From contig JAUJYN010000012.1 in assembly GCA_030737835.1 (NCBI GenBank), positions 10,712,729-10,776,728 of the forward strand: a DNA stretch of 64,000 nt. The letters are read 5' to 3'. The stretch is from Acorus gramineus (Eukaryota > Streptophyta > Magnoliopsida > Acorales > Acoraceae). The notes beneath the pieces are model-generated. The model made no database searches. It saw only the letters and a list, made by a program, of their open reading frames with translations, and was not told the DNA's origin. This document shows, one piece after another, positions 28,801 through 38,000 of the stretch; position 1 is the stretch's first letter, and each line of letters begins with the position of its first letter. Both the position numbers and the translations under genes were made by a program.

Positions 28801-30315
28801 TGAGGGAGTGGCATTCACTTGTGGCATATAGTAATTTGACAAATGACATTTTGAAGGTTCCTGTAGTCCAGTAGGGTCACAATCATGTGGTAATTGCAAA
28901 GCACTCTTAGATGGGTTATGCAGTCTCAGTAAGCAGGTGGTATACAGTATGCTTCTTTGCTTTACCTGTGCAGTCATTGAGGTTTTTTTTTTATATATAG
29001 AAATTTTGATGGCAATTCTGTTTATCCTTGTATGTACAGCCCAGTAGAAATGGATGATGAAATTTCATCTGGAGGCCTTACTCAGGTAATCTGGTTTGTA
29101 CTGTACTTATGTTAGATACTCAATTTTGAGTCTCATGATAGACATGAGCTTCATATTATGCGTGCTAATCCAGTTTGCAGAGAACTATGCAAAAAAGGGC
29201 CTTGTTCGACTTAAAGAGATATTCACACCTGGAATGCTCCAGGTTCCGAAATCCCAAACTGAACTAAAGGAACTTGAATCTGTTCACAAGGTAGTATATT
29301 ATACTTTGTCTGCAATTGGTGGCAATCCCACTTTTTTTTTTATGAAATGTCTGAGACATTAAGAGAAGTTACATACATACCTGGAAATCTACAGAATGGA
29401 AAATATACTTCAACTAATCAATAGTGATTAAGTATTTCTTTTATATTATCAAGGAGATTACATGTGAGACATTCCAATGATCAACTTTTAGGTCACTACT
29501 TATGCTCTGTTTTGGACTCCTTAACCGCTCCATGAAGATAAACCTTTTCCATTTTTGTGTATGCAGGTTTTGGATCTATATGTTTGGTTGAGCTTTCGTT
29601 TTGAAGACGCTTTTCCGGATCATGAATTGGCTTCTTCACAGAAGGCTATATGCAGCTTGTGAGTGCTCTGTTTCCATTGTATCCTAGATGTTTTTTTCTT
29701 GGGTGTGCGAATTAATATCATTCTGTTCAATGTTTAGATTGATTGAAGAGTTTTTGCAAAGGCTGGGGTGGCAAAAGCCAAGAGGGAGAAGGGTTTCTGC
29801 GCGATCAACTTTTAGATCTGCACTTCCACAAGCATGCAGGTAATCTATATATGAGATCCAAAATCTCGAGTTTCATCACCTTTCATCTCTTGGGGGAAAT
29901 GCTCTATATGAGTGTGGGAACAATATTCAATTCGAACAAACTTTTGATCTGCTGAACATGATTTTGACACCAAATTATCTCCCGGACTAAATCATGTATC
30001 ATAAGTGGCTAATTAGATAAGTTATTATATACATAATCTAGTGAATCTTTGATTTTCCATATAATGTTCGCCAAATCTTTTGAGTTTCTATATCGTCTTT
30101 TATAGATTCTTTAAAATGGTTTTGAATTCAATATTAACAATTTAAGCTGGCTGGTATCCTAGGTGGGCTAGACACTTGAGTGACCTTGAAACAGTTCATA
30201 TCCTTCTTATTTGTGTAAATAGTTCTATATGTACTATGACAACTTTTTTTGTTTTACTTGTTTGTTAAACCTGTGGCTCGTGTGGTTAGCAGCAGGAATG
30301 GTTATATATATATAC

Positions 30316-30353
<38 letters not shown>

Positions 30354-30655
30354 ACACACATATAAATACGCTCTTGATGATTGTCTACTGCAAAAACTGT
30401 AAAGTTTATAGTTTAGAATATCATATATCGTGTTTATTAAGATGGTGATTGTTAAAAAAACAATTGTCAGCGATAAGTAATGTGGTATTTGCTACTTGTT
30501 GGTACTTTAAAAAAAAAAATAGAACAATTGTCTTGCATGAGGCTGATATTTGCTTACAAAACATGAAGGAAATGAATGACTGCTCACAGCCACACATCCA
30601 GATCATGGAGCAACTGTTGGATCCATCCATCAAAGAACAGTTTCAGCAGAGGTGA
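4877..30655 (+). CDS. SUV3: ATP-dependent RNA helicase SUV3, mitochondrial type (about 17 exons)
   Basis: Exons: 4877-4922, 5976-6093, 6729-6850, 6960-7150, 8623-8763, 10277-10399, 11350-11427, 18734-18902, 21492-21604, 26933-27013, 27728-27793, 28281-28345, 29040-29085, 29174-29290, 29567-29658, 29738-29839 and, tentatively, 30523-30655. All phases agree, giving about 600 residues, near the plant SUV3 length. Visible: a basic N-terminus ([10 protein letters not shown]) like a transit peptide; [10 protein letters not shown]; Walker A GPTNSGKT (residues 76-83); DEIQ (156-159); [11 protein letters not shown]; motif [13 protein letters not shown]; motif VI QIAGRAGR (327-334) built across exons 8 and 9; and a SUV3-type C-terminal region ([25 protein letters not shown]). 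The family unwinds RNA and DNA and works with the mitochondrial degradosome. Uncertain: exon 1 (weak donor gttctcc) and the last exon (poor pyrimidine tract, phase fits). All helicase motifs are intact. Confidence 0.88.
7151..8622 (+). other. SUV3 intron 4, apparent GC-AG intron, with a 17-nt G run
   Basis: Exon 4 must end at IIDEIQ (7150) to join [17 protein letters not shown] (8623), which gives donor CAG|gcatgt and acceptor gtcag. GC-AG introns are a known minor class. A run of 17 G lies at 7381-7397. Otherwise AT-rich and without a gene. Confidence 0.75.
8764..10276 (+). other. SUV3 intron 5, AT-rich with a short-repeat remnant
   Basis: Around 9020-9180 lies a patch with repeated cgatatatcg-like words, probably a MITE remnant. 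9230-9600 is very AT-rich and makes a spurious ORF. Nothing else is supported. Confidence 0.5.
10400..11349 (+). other. SUV3 intron 6, nothing recognised
   Basis: AT-rich intron sequence between clean splice sites. No repeat termini, RNA gene or coding segment was recognised. Confidence 0.5.
11830..14655 (-). mobile_element. Old L1-type LINE, RT and 3' part (antisense in SUV3 intron 7)
   Basis: Read on the minus strand. The reverse transcriptase is at 13840-13325, with [16 protein letters not shown] and [12 protein letters not shown] (catalytic YADD). Then come [15 protein letters not shown] sequence and the downstream segment [12 protein letters not shown] near 12870-12780, and a degraded zf-RVT-like tail ([10 protein letters not shown]) near 12450. 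Many stops and frameshifts interrupt it. The distance between endonuclease start and YADD is too short, so internal deletions are likely. The 3' boundary near 11830 is approximate; no poly(A) or target duplication was assigned. The element is dead. Confidence 0.8.
14656..14668. repeat. Left target-site duplication of the young L1
   Basis: The 13 bases attccatcaaagt recur exactly at 16232-16244, right after a poly(A) tail. Confidence 0.85.
14669..16231 (+). mobile_element. 5'-truncated L1-type LINE nested in an older LINE
   Basis: The element is 1563 bp, bounded by a perfect 13-bp duplication and ending in A9. It encodes only the post-RT region: [12 protein letters not shown]-like start, [20 protein letters not shown], then [19 protein letters not shown] and [11 protein letters not shown], and a zf-RVT domain ([30 protein letters not shown]) near 15640-15740. 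Frames change at several points. A 17-nt G run lies at 15550-15566. The element lies in sense to SUV3 and opposite to the host LINE. Its 5' truncation is typical of target-primed reverse transcription. Confidence 0.88.
16232..16244. repeat. Right target-site duplication of the young L1
   Basis: Exact copy of 14656-14668, directly after the poly(A) stretch. Confidence 0.85.
16245..18010 (-). mobile_element. Old L1-type LINE, 5' part (ORF1-like region and start of endonuclease)
   Basis: Minus-strand continuation of the element at 11830-14655. Near 16250 the complement gives VVMLKIL, where L1 endonuclease domains begin (usually KILSWN). Farther 5' lie degraded proline- and basic-rich segments, as in plant L1 ORF1. 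There is no intact frame, and the 5' end near 18010 is approximate. Confidence 0.6.
18011..18733 (+). other. Remainder of SUV3 intron 7
   Basis: AT-rich sequence after the LINE nest, up to the acceptor at 18732-18733. No feature is supported. Confidence 0.5.
19243..20057. mobile_element. hAT-like MITE in SUV3 intron 8
   Basis: The left end is taggatcgtcaatgggta and the right end (complement) is taggctagtcaacgcgttgg. The flanks tctgcaag (19235-19242) and tctgcagg (20058-20065) form an 8-bp duplication with one mismatch, the size expected for hAT. The inner part is rich in gggtcca/tggaccc words. No transposase is present. Confidence 0.6.
20066..21491 (+). other. Remainder of SUV3 intron 8
   Basis: AT-rich; nothing recognised before the acceptor tgtgacag at 21484-21491. 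Confidence 0.5.
22440..22953 (+). mobile_element. RTE-type LINE, 5' leader and endonuclease fragment
   Basis: From about 22685 the + strand encodes [19 protein letters not shown] then MIRRRVNVA and [16 protein letters not shown], the start of an RTE-clade apurinic endonuclease. The frame then decays (TDKNLKK). The element is interrupted at 22954 and continues around 25140. It is degenerate. Confidence 0.65.
22966..23503 (-). mobile_element. 5'-truncated L1 LINE inserted into the RTE element
   Basis: The T-rich start near 22970 is the poly(A) end on the minus strand. The complement encodes a zf-RVT tail with [10 protein letters not shown] and the L1 C-terminal word [15 protein letters not shown] 12-bp duplication, gtgtgttggagc, flanks it at 22954-22965 and 23504-23515. 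Length is 538 bp. Confidence 0.75.
23580..24000. repeat. Purine-rich low-complexity tract
   Basis: About 420 bases almost wholly of G and A on the + strand (GAGAGA, GGGAGG words). Long open frames on both strands here come from composition, not from genes. Confidence 0.85.
24117..24740. repeat. MITE-like region with repeated ggataa words
   Basis: Short inverted and direct copies of ggataa/ttatcc occur throughout. One candidate end pair is gatagttatgtctggataagc against gatagctatactaggataga on the complement. Sequence from 24660 (gggttggtttggcaaggg) resembles the complement near 41690. Boundaries are unsure. Confidence 0.35.
24750..25095 (+). pseudogene. Histone H2A.W retrocopy, inactivated
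   Basis: Intronless match to plant H2[59 protein letters not shown] and a tail [10 protein letters not shown]. The SPKK tail points to the H2A.W class. Damage: an in-frame TAG at 24799-24801, a one-base loss at the LEYL/AAEV junction, and loss of about 60 bases that should encode the RHVLLAVRNDEEL segment before IAHGG. Its N-terminus starts mid-protein ([13 protein letters not shown]). It lies within SUV3 intron 9. Processed origin is inferred from the lack of introns; no clear poly(A) or flanking duplication was found. Confidence 0.85.
25140..26060 (+). mobile_element. RTE-type LINE, RT and C-terminal remnant
   Basis: Continuation of the element begun at 22440. The + strand gives [29 protein letters not shown], a degraded ADDVVLLS motif, then [13 protein letters not shown] (25708-25760) and RKLFKMV near 25880, in the order of RTE reverse transcriptases. 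Stops and frameshifts are frequent. It has a 38-bp internal tandem duplication at 25320-25395. Confidence 0.7.
25320..25395. repeat. Exact 38-bp tandem duplication
   Basis: The unit beginning tgtttgtttgctgacgatgt occurs at 25320-25357 and again, identical, at 25358-25395. It lies on the degraded ADD motif of the RTE reverse transcriptase. The identity suggests a recent event. Confidence 0.85.
26061..26932 (+). other. End of SUV3 intron 9, with a 19-nt G run
   Basis: No gene seen. A run of 19 G lies at 26648-26666. The acceptor is at 26931-26932. Confidence 0.5.
27014..28280 (+). other. SUV3 introns 10 and 11
   Basis: Apart from the 66-bp exon at 27728-27793 the stretch is AT-rich intron. 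No repeat end or RNA gene was recognised. Confidence 0.45.
28346..29039 (+). other. SUV3 intron 12
   Basis: Intron with repeated short phrases such as gggttgtgagttttcagcaagc and gggttatgcagtctcagtaa (about 28530 and 28910), perhaps an old internal duplication. No gene. Confidence 0.4.
29840..30522 (+). other. SUV3 last intron (tentative), with a TG microsatellite
   Basis: The donor at 29840 is clear. The acceptor at 30521-30522 is chosen only because the phase fits. A (TG)n microsatellite flanked by tatata and acacac sits at about 30303-30366. Confidence 0.4.
30303..30366. repeat. TG microsatellite with self-complementary flanks
   Basis: A tatatata segment, about 15 TG units, then tacacacacatata. 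The TG and ACACAC parts can pair into a hairpin. Confidence 0.85.
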
Positions 30656-31637
30656 CCATTTCAGCAATCAATGGAGAATAATAACAAAGGTATGCTCAGT
30701 ATAATTAGTATAGTTTGGCTATAGCCTCCCTTGGGAGTGATTCTTGTGTTTTTTTATTCTTACATGAGACCGATATGGGTCTGAGGCCACAAATTTAGAC
30801 TGTTCGTCAGGTCTCAGAGGTCGTGAAAATTTCTATGGTATGAAGGAATCTGTGAGCTTGAAATAAATGTTTGAAGACCTTGCTTTCATGGGACTAAATA
30901 TCTTCTTTTTCATCCAGGATTTACTTCTGTACCGGTTCTTTTGGCATTTAGGTCTACATTGAAGTAGTTAGACATGGACAGTTTGGATTCACTGCAAATC
31001 ATGGGCAATGTGACCAGATTTTCAGAATGTATGGGGGAGAGCTGCATTTCAGCACCAAGCCTAATTAGGTAGCATTAACCAGCAAAATTGTTTGTCATAA
31101 TTTGTGAAGCTAAGTTGGGCATTTTATTTATGGAGTTTTTGCATGATCAATAATAGTATAGTAGTATCAATAAAAATGATCTTCACAATGTGAATGTGCG
31201 CTCAGCAATGCGGCATTTTTTTTTATTGTATTTATTGGGCAGTTGGTGCTGCACCTTGGATTGCTTTCAACGTTATCCTTTGGAAAAGAGTTGTTACACT
31301 CAGTTTTTTTTTCAGTTCAAAACACAGTCCTATGTGTCATATTAGAAATTCAGTGAAACATGTATCTAGTTAGATGTTATATATCTCATTAAATATTTTT
31401 TTACACTTACTAAAAATGGATTCATTCAACTCAAAATTGAGCGATGTGTACTTTTTATTAAATCATATATCTCATTAAGTGATGTTTATTATTTAAAAAA
31501 AATGAAAACACATGAGGTTTGAGTTTTAGTTGTTGAATTAGATGATGTTTACTATTTAAAAAATAATAATAATAAGTGTGGTCTGAGTTTTGGAATGTAA
31601 AAATGATTGAGTCTAACATTTTATTTCTTTTTTTTTT
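30656..31637. other. Probable SUV3 3' untranslated region and intergenic DNA
   Basis: Possible UTR splice signals (aaag|gtatgc near 30690, catccag near 30918) and a transcript-like stretch to about 31100. From 31340 AT-rich repeat sequence follows. No ORF is supported. Confidence 0.35.
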
Positions 31638-33661
31638 AGTGAATTGTCCAAATACCCCTGGGCTAACTATCCCATTTTTTCCATGCCTTGGACCTTTTTT
31701 AATTATTTTTTTACCCCTATATTGCTATCTCATTTTTTTTTTATCCCTCACCAATGCCACATCATACTTTACTACCTAAACCACCATTCCCTTCGATTCT
31801 TTTTCCAATCTCCCCCAAATTAATCCATCTCCCCCCAAAACCCACAAAACCTAAATTATTCTTCCCTCCATTTCTTCTCCCAATCTTCCCTAAAATGATT
31901 CATCTCCCTCTCAAAACCCACCAAACAGCAAAAAATGGTTTCTCTTCCCCTGACCCTTCTCTCTCCCTGGCAAAAGAAAATGGTCGCCGCCATCTACTCC
32001 AATACCGTTCGCTTGAAATACTCGTCGACGATGCGATCGAGGGTGTGCGAAAGACGAGGGGGTTGTGGACGAGATGCTTGAGAAATCCCTCCTTGCTTGG
32101 TTATCACATGTCGGTGGCAGCGTTTGATGGTGGTGGTGGAGAGGAGTTAGGGTTGGAGCTTCATAGCAAGGAAGCGCATCTCCTTGGTGATGCCAGTGGA
32201 CTCGCGGGAATACTGCTTTCTGGATCTTTTCTTCTTCGGGATTGTGAATGTGGATTGTGGTGGTGGTCTTCATGGTGGTGGTGGTGCAGCACCTGATGGT
32301 GGTTGTGGAAAGGTATAAAAAAAATTAAATTGCATTCCCAGTATTTGACTTCAATGAGGTTTTATTGTTTAAATCTCAACACAAGTCATGGAGAAGGGGA
32401 AACTAATATCTTTTGGAGGTATTAGAATTTTCAATGTCCAAATAAAATTAGGGGACATTCTTTCGGATAGAGATTAGCTCTCTTTGATCTTATATATACA
32501 TCTTTGTGTTTTCCTGGTTTGATATACTTTTTTTTCCTACTATATATGTCTTTATAAAACAAACATCTTTATAATTGTTTATATAGATTATCTAATTAGT
32601 CATTTACATATCTGTAAATTGATATTATATTTCTATAACGTTGTATGCCTTTAATTTAATTCCATAGATGGCATAATATTTCTGTTTTGTAAATGACAGT
32701 TATGTCATGGGCAATACATTAGTAATTCTGTTATAATTTTTATGTGAATGATAGTTTATGTTGTAATTGGACAATACATTGATAGTTGTTATGTTGTAGT
32801 TGTTACATTAGTATACATTATGTGATGTTGTAGTTTCTGTTGCATTGTTGATATGTGAATGATTCTTATAAATCATTGATTATAATATGTAATTACTTAT
32901 AAAGTTTCTGTAATTGGTCATTTACATATCTGTAAATTGATATTACATTGCTGTAATTGGTCATTACAATTATGTAAAGTTGTATCTCTTTAGTTTAATT
33001 TCATTAGTAGTTTTTTGTAATTGGTTATGTAATATTATAGTTTATGTAATTACTAAAGTACTTCTACGAAAACATTAATGTTGTTGCATCTTTAATGTAG
33101 CTTGGACAACGCATTATTTGTTATGAAGTATATTGAATGTCAAGTTCGAAGGCTTTTAAGTGGATTCGATTTCACTTAAGAAGGCATGAAGTGGATCAAG
33201 GGGAAACAACAACTGATTTCATTAGAATAGAAAGGCAACATTGTAATTTAACAAGTTGATGTATCTATTTTAATGATACTTGTAAAAATATATTTATAAC
33301 AATTTTGTGTACGTTGAATGCCCTTATAGAAGATAATGATAGTATTTATCGTTTATGAATATATTATAATGACACTGGAAATAGATCTAATATCATTTTG
33401 TATTTAACCATCTTTGTGTACATTTAAAATTCTTTGTAGATAATTATTGAATATCTGTAACTATGTGTATAATTTCTGTATGTATCACATTATATTTCTG
33501 TATTTCTATAACTCTGTCTATAAGGGGTACCTCTGGTATTATGAAAAGTCAGAGGTAAAAAATAAAATGGGACAACACTGCAGGGGTAAAAAAAAATAAA
33601 AAAAAGTTCAGAGACAAAAAAAAATGGAGCTATTGGTCCAGGGTATTTGAGTAATTCACCC
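31638..33661. mobile_element. 2-kb terminal-inverted-repeat element carrying captured gene sequence
   Basis: The left end reads gtgaattgtccaaatacccc and the right end, on the complement, gggtgaattactcaaatacc. Subterminal parts also mirror each other (ttacccct / aggggtaa). No transposase is found. The interior holds a GC-rich gene fragment at 31985-32245 and then AT-rich filler. This fits a Pack-type (Mutator-like) non-autonomous transposon, but a clear target duplication was not identified. Confidence 0.6.
31985..32245 (-). pseudogene. Captured heme oxygenase (HO1/HY1-like) fragment
   Basis: The minus strand gives KQYSRESTGITKEMRFLAMKL (32218 downwards), ending at a stop, then after a gap EGFLKHLVHNPLVF, and after a frame change HTLDRIVDE. 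In plant plastid heme oxygenases the matching order is a basic RYPGE-like stretch, EEMRFVAMKLHT, EGYLxFLVDSKLVY and DTLExIV. The spacing is shortened and the frame is broken at least twice, so no product is expected. It lies inside a TIR element, which suggests capture and mobilisation. The match is from memory of the family; it needs a protein search. Confidence 0.6.
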
Positions 33662-34060
33662 TTTTATTTTTCATGATCCAACAACCCAAAAACATGCCTA
33701 GACTACCTATTACTCAACCTGGACTACCCACTACACAGACCCAAAGCCCATTACATCCAACCCAAAAGATAATGTCAACCCTTTTTCCAGCCCCATTTTC
33801 AGTTTACAAATATTTTGAATTTTTTTTTTAAAAATATATTTCTTCTAATCAGATACATGCTTTTATACAAGCATCAAGTGGGTTTTTTTTTTTCTGCAGT
33901 GCATTTTAAAGGAAGTGAAGAGCCGATCTAAGTTTCCGATTCCCATTTGATTGTGTGGAAAATCTGCATTTGATTGTCATTAGTCTGTCACCCTGGAAGA
34001 TATGGCAACTATTGAAATGGAAAAACTGATCTATGAGCTCGAAGGTTTCCATTGATTTAT

Positions 34061-34276
34061 AGTGCGTTTGATTGTGCGATTGCATAACTTTTGCGTTTGA
34101 GAGAAGCTGTTTTTGTAATCGTATAACCAAACAATTTTTTACTGTAACAGCTTCCTGCAGACAAATTTCAGACAAATAATTAAAAAAAACTACGATTTTC
34201 AAAAGCTTTGGGGGGGGGGGGGGGGGCAGCTTCTTGCAGAATCAGTTTCACAATCACGCAACTAAATGCACCCTAA
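34061..34276. mobile_element. Short MITE with a 17-nt G run
   Basis: The left end is tagtgcgtttgattgtgcg and the right end, on the complement, tagggtgcatttagttgcg. It contains 17 G at 34210-34226. No coding capacity. Confidence 0.55.
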
Positions 34277-35094
34277 GTGATAGTGAAGAGAAGTTATGGC
34301 CAACTGAAGAAAAGGATGGCTGCTTGTGCATCATCATCTGGGGCGGCAGGGGATGAAGGCCACCATGATGAGGATTTCACCCAGCAGGCTGGATGCAAAG
34401 TCATTCAATGTATTTGTGTTTGAGAATTTGAATGTTTGTGTTTAAGATTTGAATGTTAGAATGTATGATCGATGTTTCAGTTTATTTTGTGCTGCACAAA
34501 TGAATGTAGAATAATATTCTCTGGTTGTTAGGAATTTCAAGTTCGAATAAGGAATTTGAATGTTGAATGTATGATGGTGTGAATCAGAATACAGGACTTT
34601 GCATGTTATGAATTTGAATGTTCCAGTTTGAAACAGGGGGGTCATTCCCAGGTTTTTCCATCTGTCTGAACTTTCATTCAAACCTCATTGAACTCAAATG
34701 TAACATTTCAGATGATAAATAAACTAGGAAGAGCAAGACTACAAGATGCCTCATCTGTTTCTTCCAATTGCTACAGATTTCCATGGTGTGATGACTTCCA
34801 CCACCAAAATTGTATCTTCACAAACTTTGCCAAAAAGGGATCAACAGCTTCCTTTCTTTTCCCTCCACATAAAAAGTGAAGCAATCTTCCAACCAAATGA
34901 CCTAATGAACATATTTTAAGAACAAATCGAAACGAAACCAAAAATGTATTTAACATTGTACAAAAGCAATTAGAACATGCTGCTGAGACTGCAGAATCTA
35001 AAGCTCTCTTTTTCTTTTTTTCTTCTCTATATAGAACTTTGATGAGATATCTCCGTTTCGATGGTAGATGAAAAATTTTGGCGTGCTTTTGTAG
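34277..35094. other. Intergenic between the MITE and the 3' end of the glucanase gene
   Basis: Short repeated words (gaatttgaatgtt) near 34420-34630. The part from about 34700 to 35094 is probably the 3'UTR of the minus-strand glucanase gene. No gene seen. Confidence 0.4.
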
Positions 35095-38000
35095 TCAGAA
35101 CTGAGCAAGAACTATCACTACTGTAATGAAAAAGGCAATCTTATCAACTATAAACTTTGAAGTGCCTTTGCTTTGGGAACCTGATGGTCCCAACGCTTGA
35201 GTTGTCAGGCCACTGGTTGAATTCGACCCAGTGCTGTTGAGAAGAACAACAGATATGTTATTAAGCCATTTAAAATATGTGAAGATTGATTAGTTGATCA
35301 AGAGAAAAAGCTTGAGATTAGTTACACATACCTCCCAGTGAAAACACACGAACCATAGCCTGCAAGGAGTACCACAACAGGAATCAATACGGATATTACA
35401 ATCAATTATTCAACATGTTGTGTAGGTGTGCTTTTGTGTAGACGTGCTTTTATTTAGACGATGAACACCTAAGGATTAAAAATCACAAGGTCCGACAAAA
35501 ACAGCACCTATGAAGCACTGACACTTCAATTAACATGATGTGTCAGTGACCAACACATATCAGACGTAGAACACAACATGACCCTGTTGGACATGTATTA
35601 CACAACATGACATTTAGGTGGCACAACATTATAAATTTTTTCCCCTTAATAACCAATATTGATGTTTATCATACTTATATCAACTTTTTATAATTTGTGG
35701 TTGTGTGCTCTTTTTTTCATATAATCATTATAACATAACATATATTGTCCATTTATATTTTCATTGTTGTGTCTTTCCATATCTGTCTGTGTCCTAATTT
35801 TGCTAATCACCGTGGTTCGATCACATCGTATCGTGTCTGTATCCCATGTCACCAAGAAAGTAACAATGAATTTTTTAAATTTACTTTTATTAATAAGAGG
35901 ACCACAACAACATTATAAAATCCATTATGTTCAGTAGATTAGCTGATTGTATTTTTTGATGAGTTCTAAATTGATGCACGCTTTATGAATAATCTCACAG
36001 ATGAGAATATGAGTCAGAGGATCAAGTGAAACAGATTAATGAGATGTTCCAGAATTGACACCAAAAAGTGGGCATGAACAGGATCTTCAGATCTATTAGC
36101 ATTTACAAAAGATACCAGAGTCCATATAACTATGATAGAATTGTTGTATAACCAGTTAACAGAGAAAATGTGAGAATCATTACTGCTCATATATACTTCT
36201 CAAACGCTTTTTATTTCTTCTTCAAGATAAATCATGAAGATCAGAGGTGCTTTTCATGTTAAAACAACTGTTTTTTTTATAATATAACTCAACAATGCTA
36301 TCTAATTGACCAATATATAACCATATAATGAGTGTTCAAAAGGAGAACAAGAATCTTACTTGGATCTGTTTTTGTAAGCATGGCAGTATTACCAAAGTTG
36401 CAAGTTCCACCAGCTGATTGCGTTCTCTGGTAATAATCATTGTAGGCATACGATGCATGATTCGAGTAAGTATTTGGTTCGAAACATGGATTCCCAGGTT
36501 GAATGGCAGTGCAGTTTGCCGAACCAATACCACAAGCCCAGTCCAAGCCAGTCTTCAGCGCGCTTTGGTCTGCATCGCTCTTGGCCACACAGAACACCCC
36601 ACTCGCTGTGGAGTTTGCCTGTGTATTCTCGACACCACTGAAACTTAATGAATACACAGCCGTTTCGTTTTGAAAGAATAAGCCCCAGTTCTTCTCTGAC
36701 GTGCGTCCGGGACGTAGATCTTCATTGAAAAGCTCAAAAATATATGTATTGATGGCCATATTTGGCTGACTAGGTGGGCCTGATCCATTCAGCACACGCT
36801 GAATGAGGTTGTCATTGTATATCCTTGCATTGTCTACTGTTGCGTCGGGCTCATCGCTCCCACCTAGTGAAGGCCATCCTGTCTCCGTCACAACAACCGG
36901 AATTCCTGTGAAATTTAGGGCTGCAATTGAATAATATGCAGCATCAACCATGGAATCAAACATGCTATTGTAGTGAAAAAGTGTGTTGGGGTCAACAATC
37001 TGCTTATTTGGGGTGAGTGCTTCAAAAAGCGCATATTCAATCGGGAAGATCCCCCCTGCACTACTGTATCCATAATAAGGTTGTGCATTTAACATGAAGA
37101 AGGATCCCGTGTTCTTTAGAAACTGAAGATACTGTTGCATTGTGGAGTTCCAAGTTGAGTTAAAGGCAGCGGTCGATGGAGGGAATGGCTTTGGGATCAC
37201 ACCCATAGAATGAGGGCTTGAAATTTTGACTTGGAAATTCAGATTCGAGGCTACGAGGGCAGAATGGAGAAATTGCATCGCTAGGACGAGGACCGGAGCT
37301 GCGTTTGGGATTGAAGTGAGGACTTCACTTCCAACACCGATTGCGGTGATGTTGGTGGAGGGAACATAGGCTGCTACATTTTTGGTAATCCAATCTGCTG
37401 CTGCTGTCTTGGACTGTCCGACTCTTAGAAGTTCAGAGTTTTGAAGGCCTACCATAACCTCGATGCCTGTGTTTGCAAAGGCATTGAGCATGTTATGGTC
37501 TGCGTCAACTAGACGAACATGGGTGATTTTCTGTGCTTGAAGGATTGCCACTACGTCTGATGCAGATGGCACAGTGGACATGTCGGTGCCGATGTTGATT
37601 CCAACAAACACACCTGCATAGAAAGCGATTTCAAAGTAAACTAAGATTCAGTCTCGAGAGGTAAACAAATCAACCCATGTACAAATGGAAAGAAACTTAA
37701 CATGAATGATATCATGAAGAGAGAAGTTAGTAACAGCATAATACAAAGAGATGGCTTAATTGATGTACCCAAATAAGATGAAAAAAATGTGCTCCAATCA
37801 ATGCAACCATAACTAGTCAACTCAAAATCCTAAATTCAAATCTTATCCTTAAGAATTACTGAAAATATCAATTTAAATTCAATAATTATATGATTTTTTC
37901 TCTTGGAAACCTAGGACACAACTCAAACAACATTTATTATATAATACATTTACATATATATAATGAACATAATTTTTGTTTATTTATTTTGAATACAAGT

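Noticed and set aside
36298-36359. Extension of the glucanase ORF past the X8 domain (ILVLLLNTHYM...)
   Set aside because: It is read-through of the donor gtaaga; splicing to the exon coding YGSCVFTGS restores the X8 cysteine and a GPI tail.
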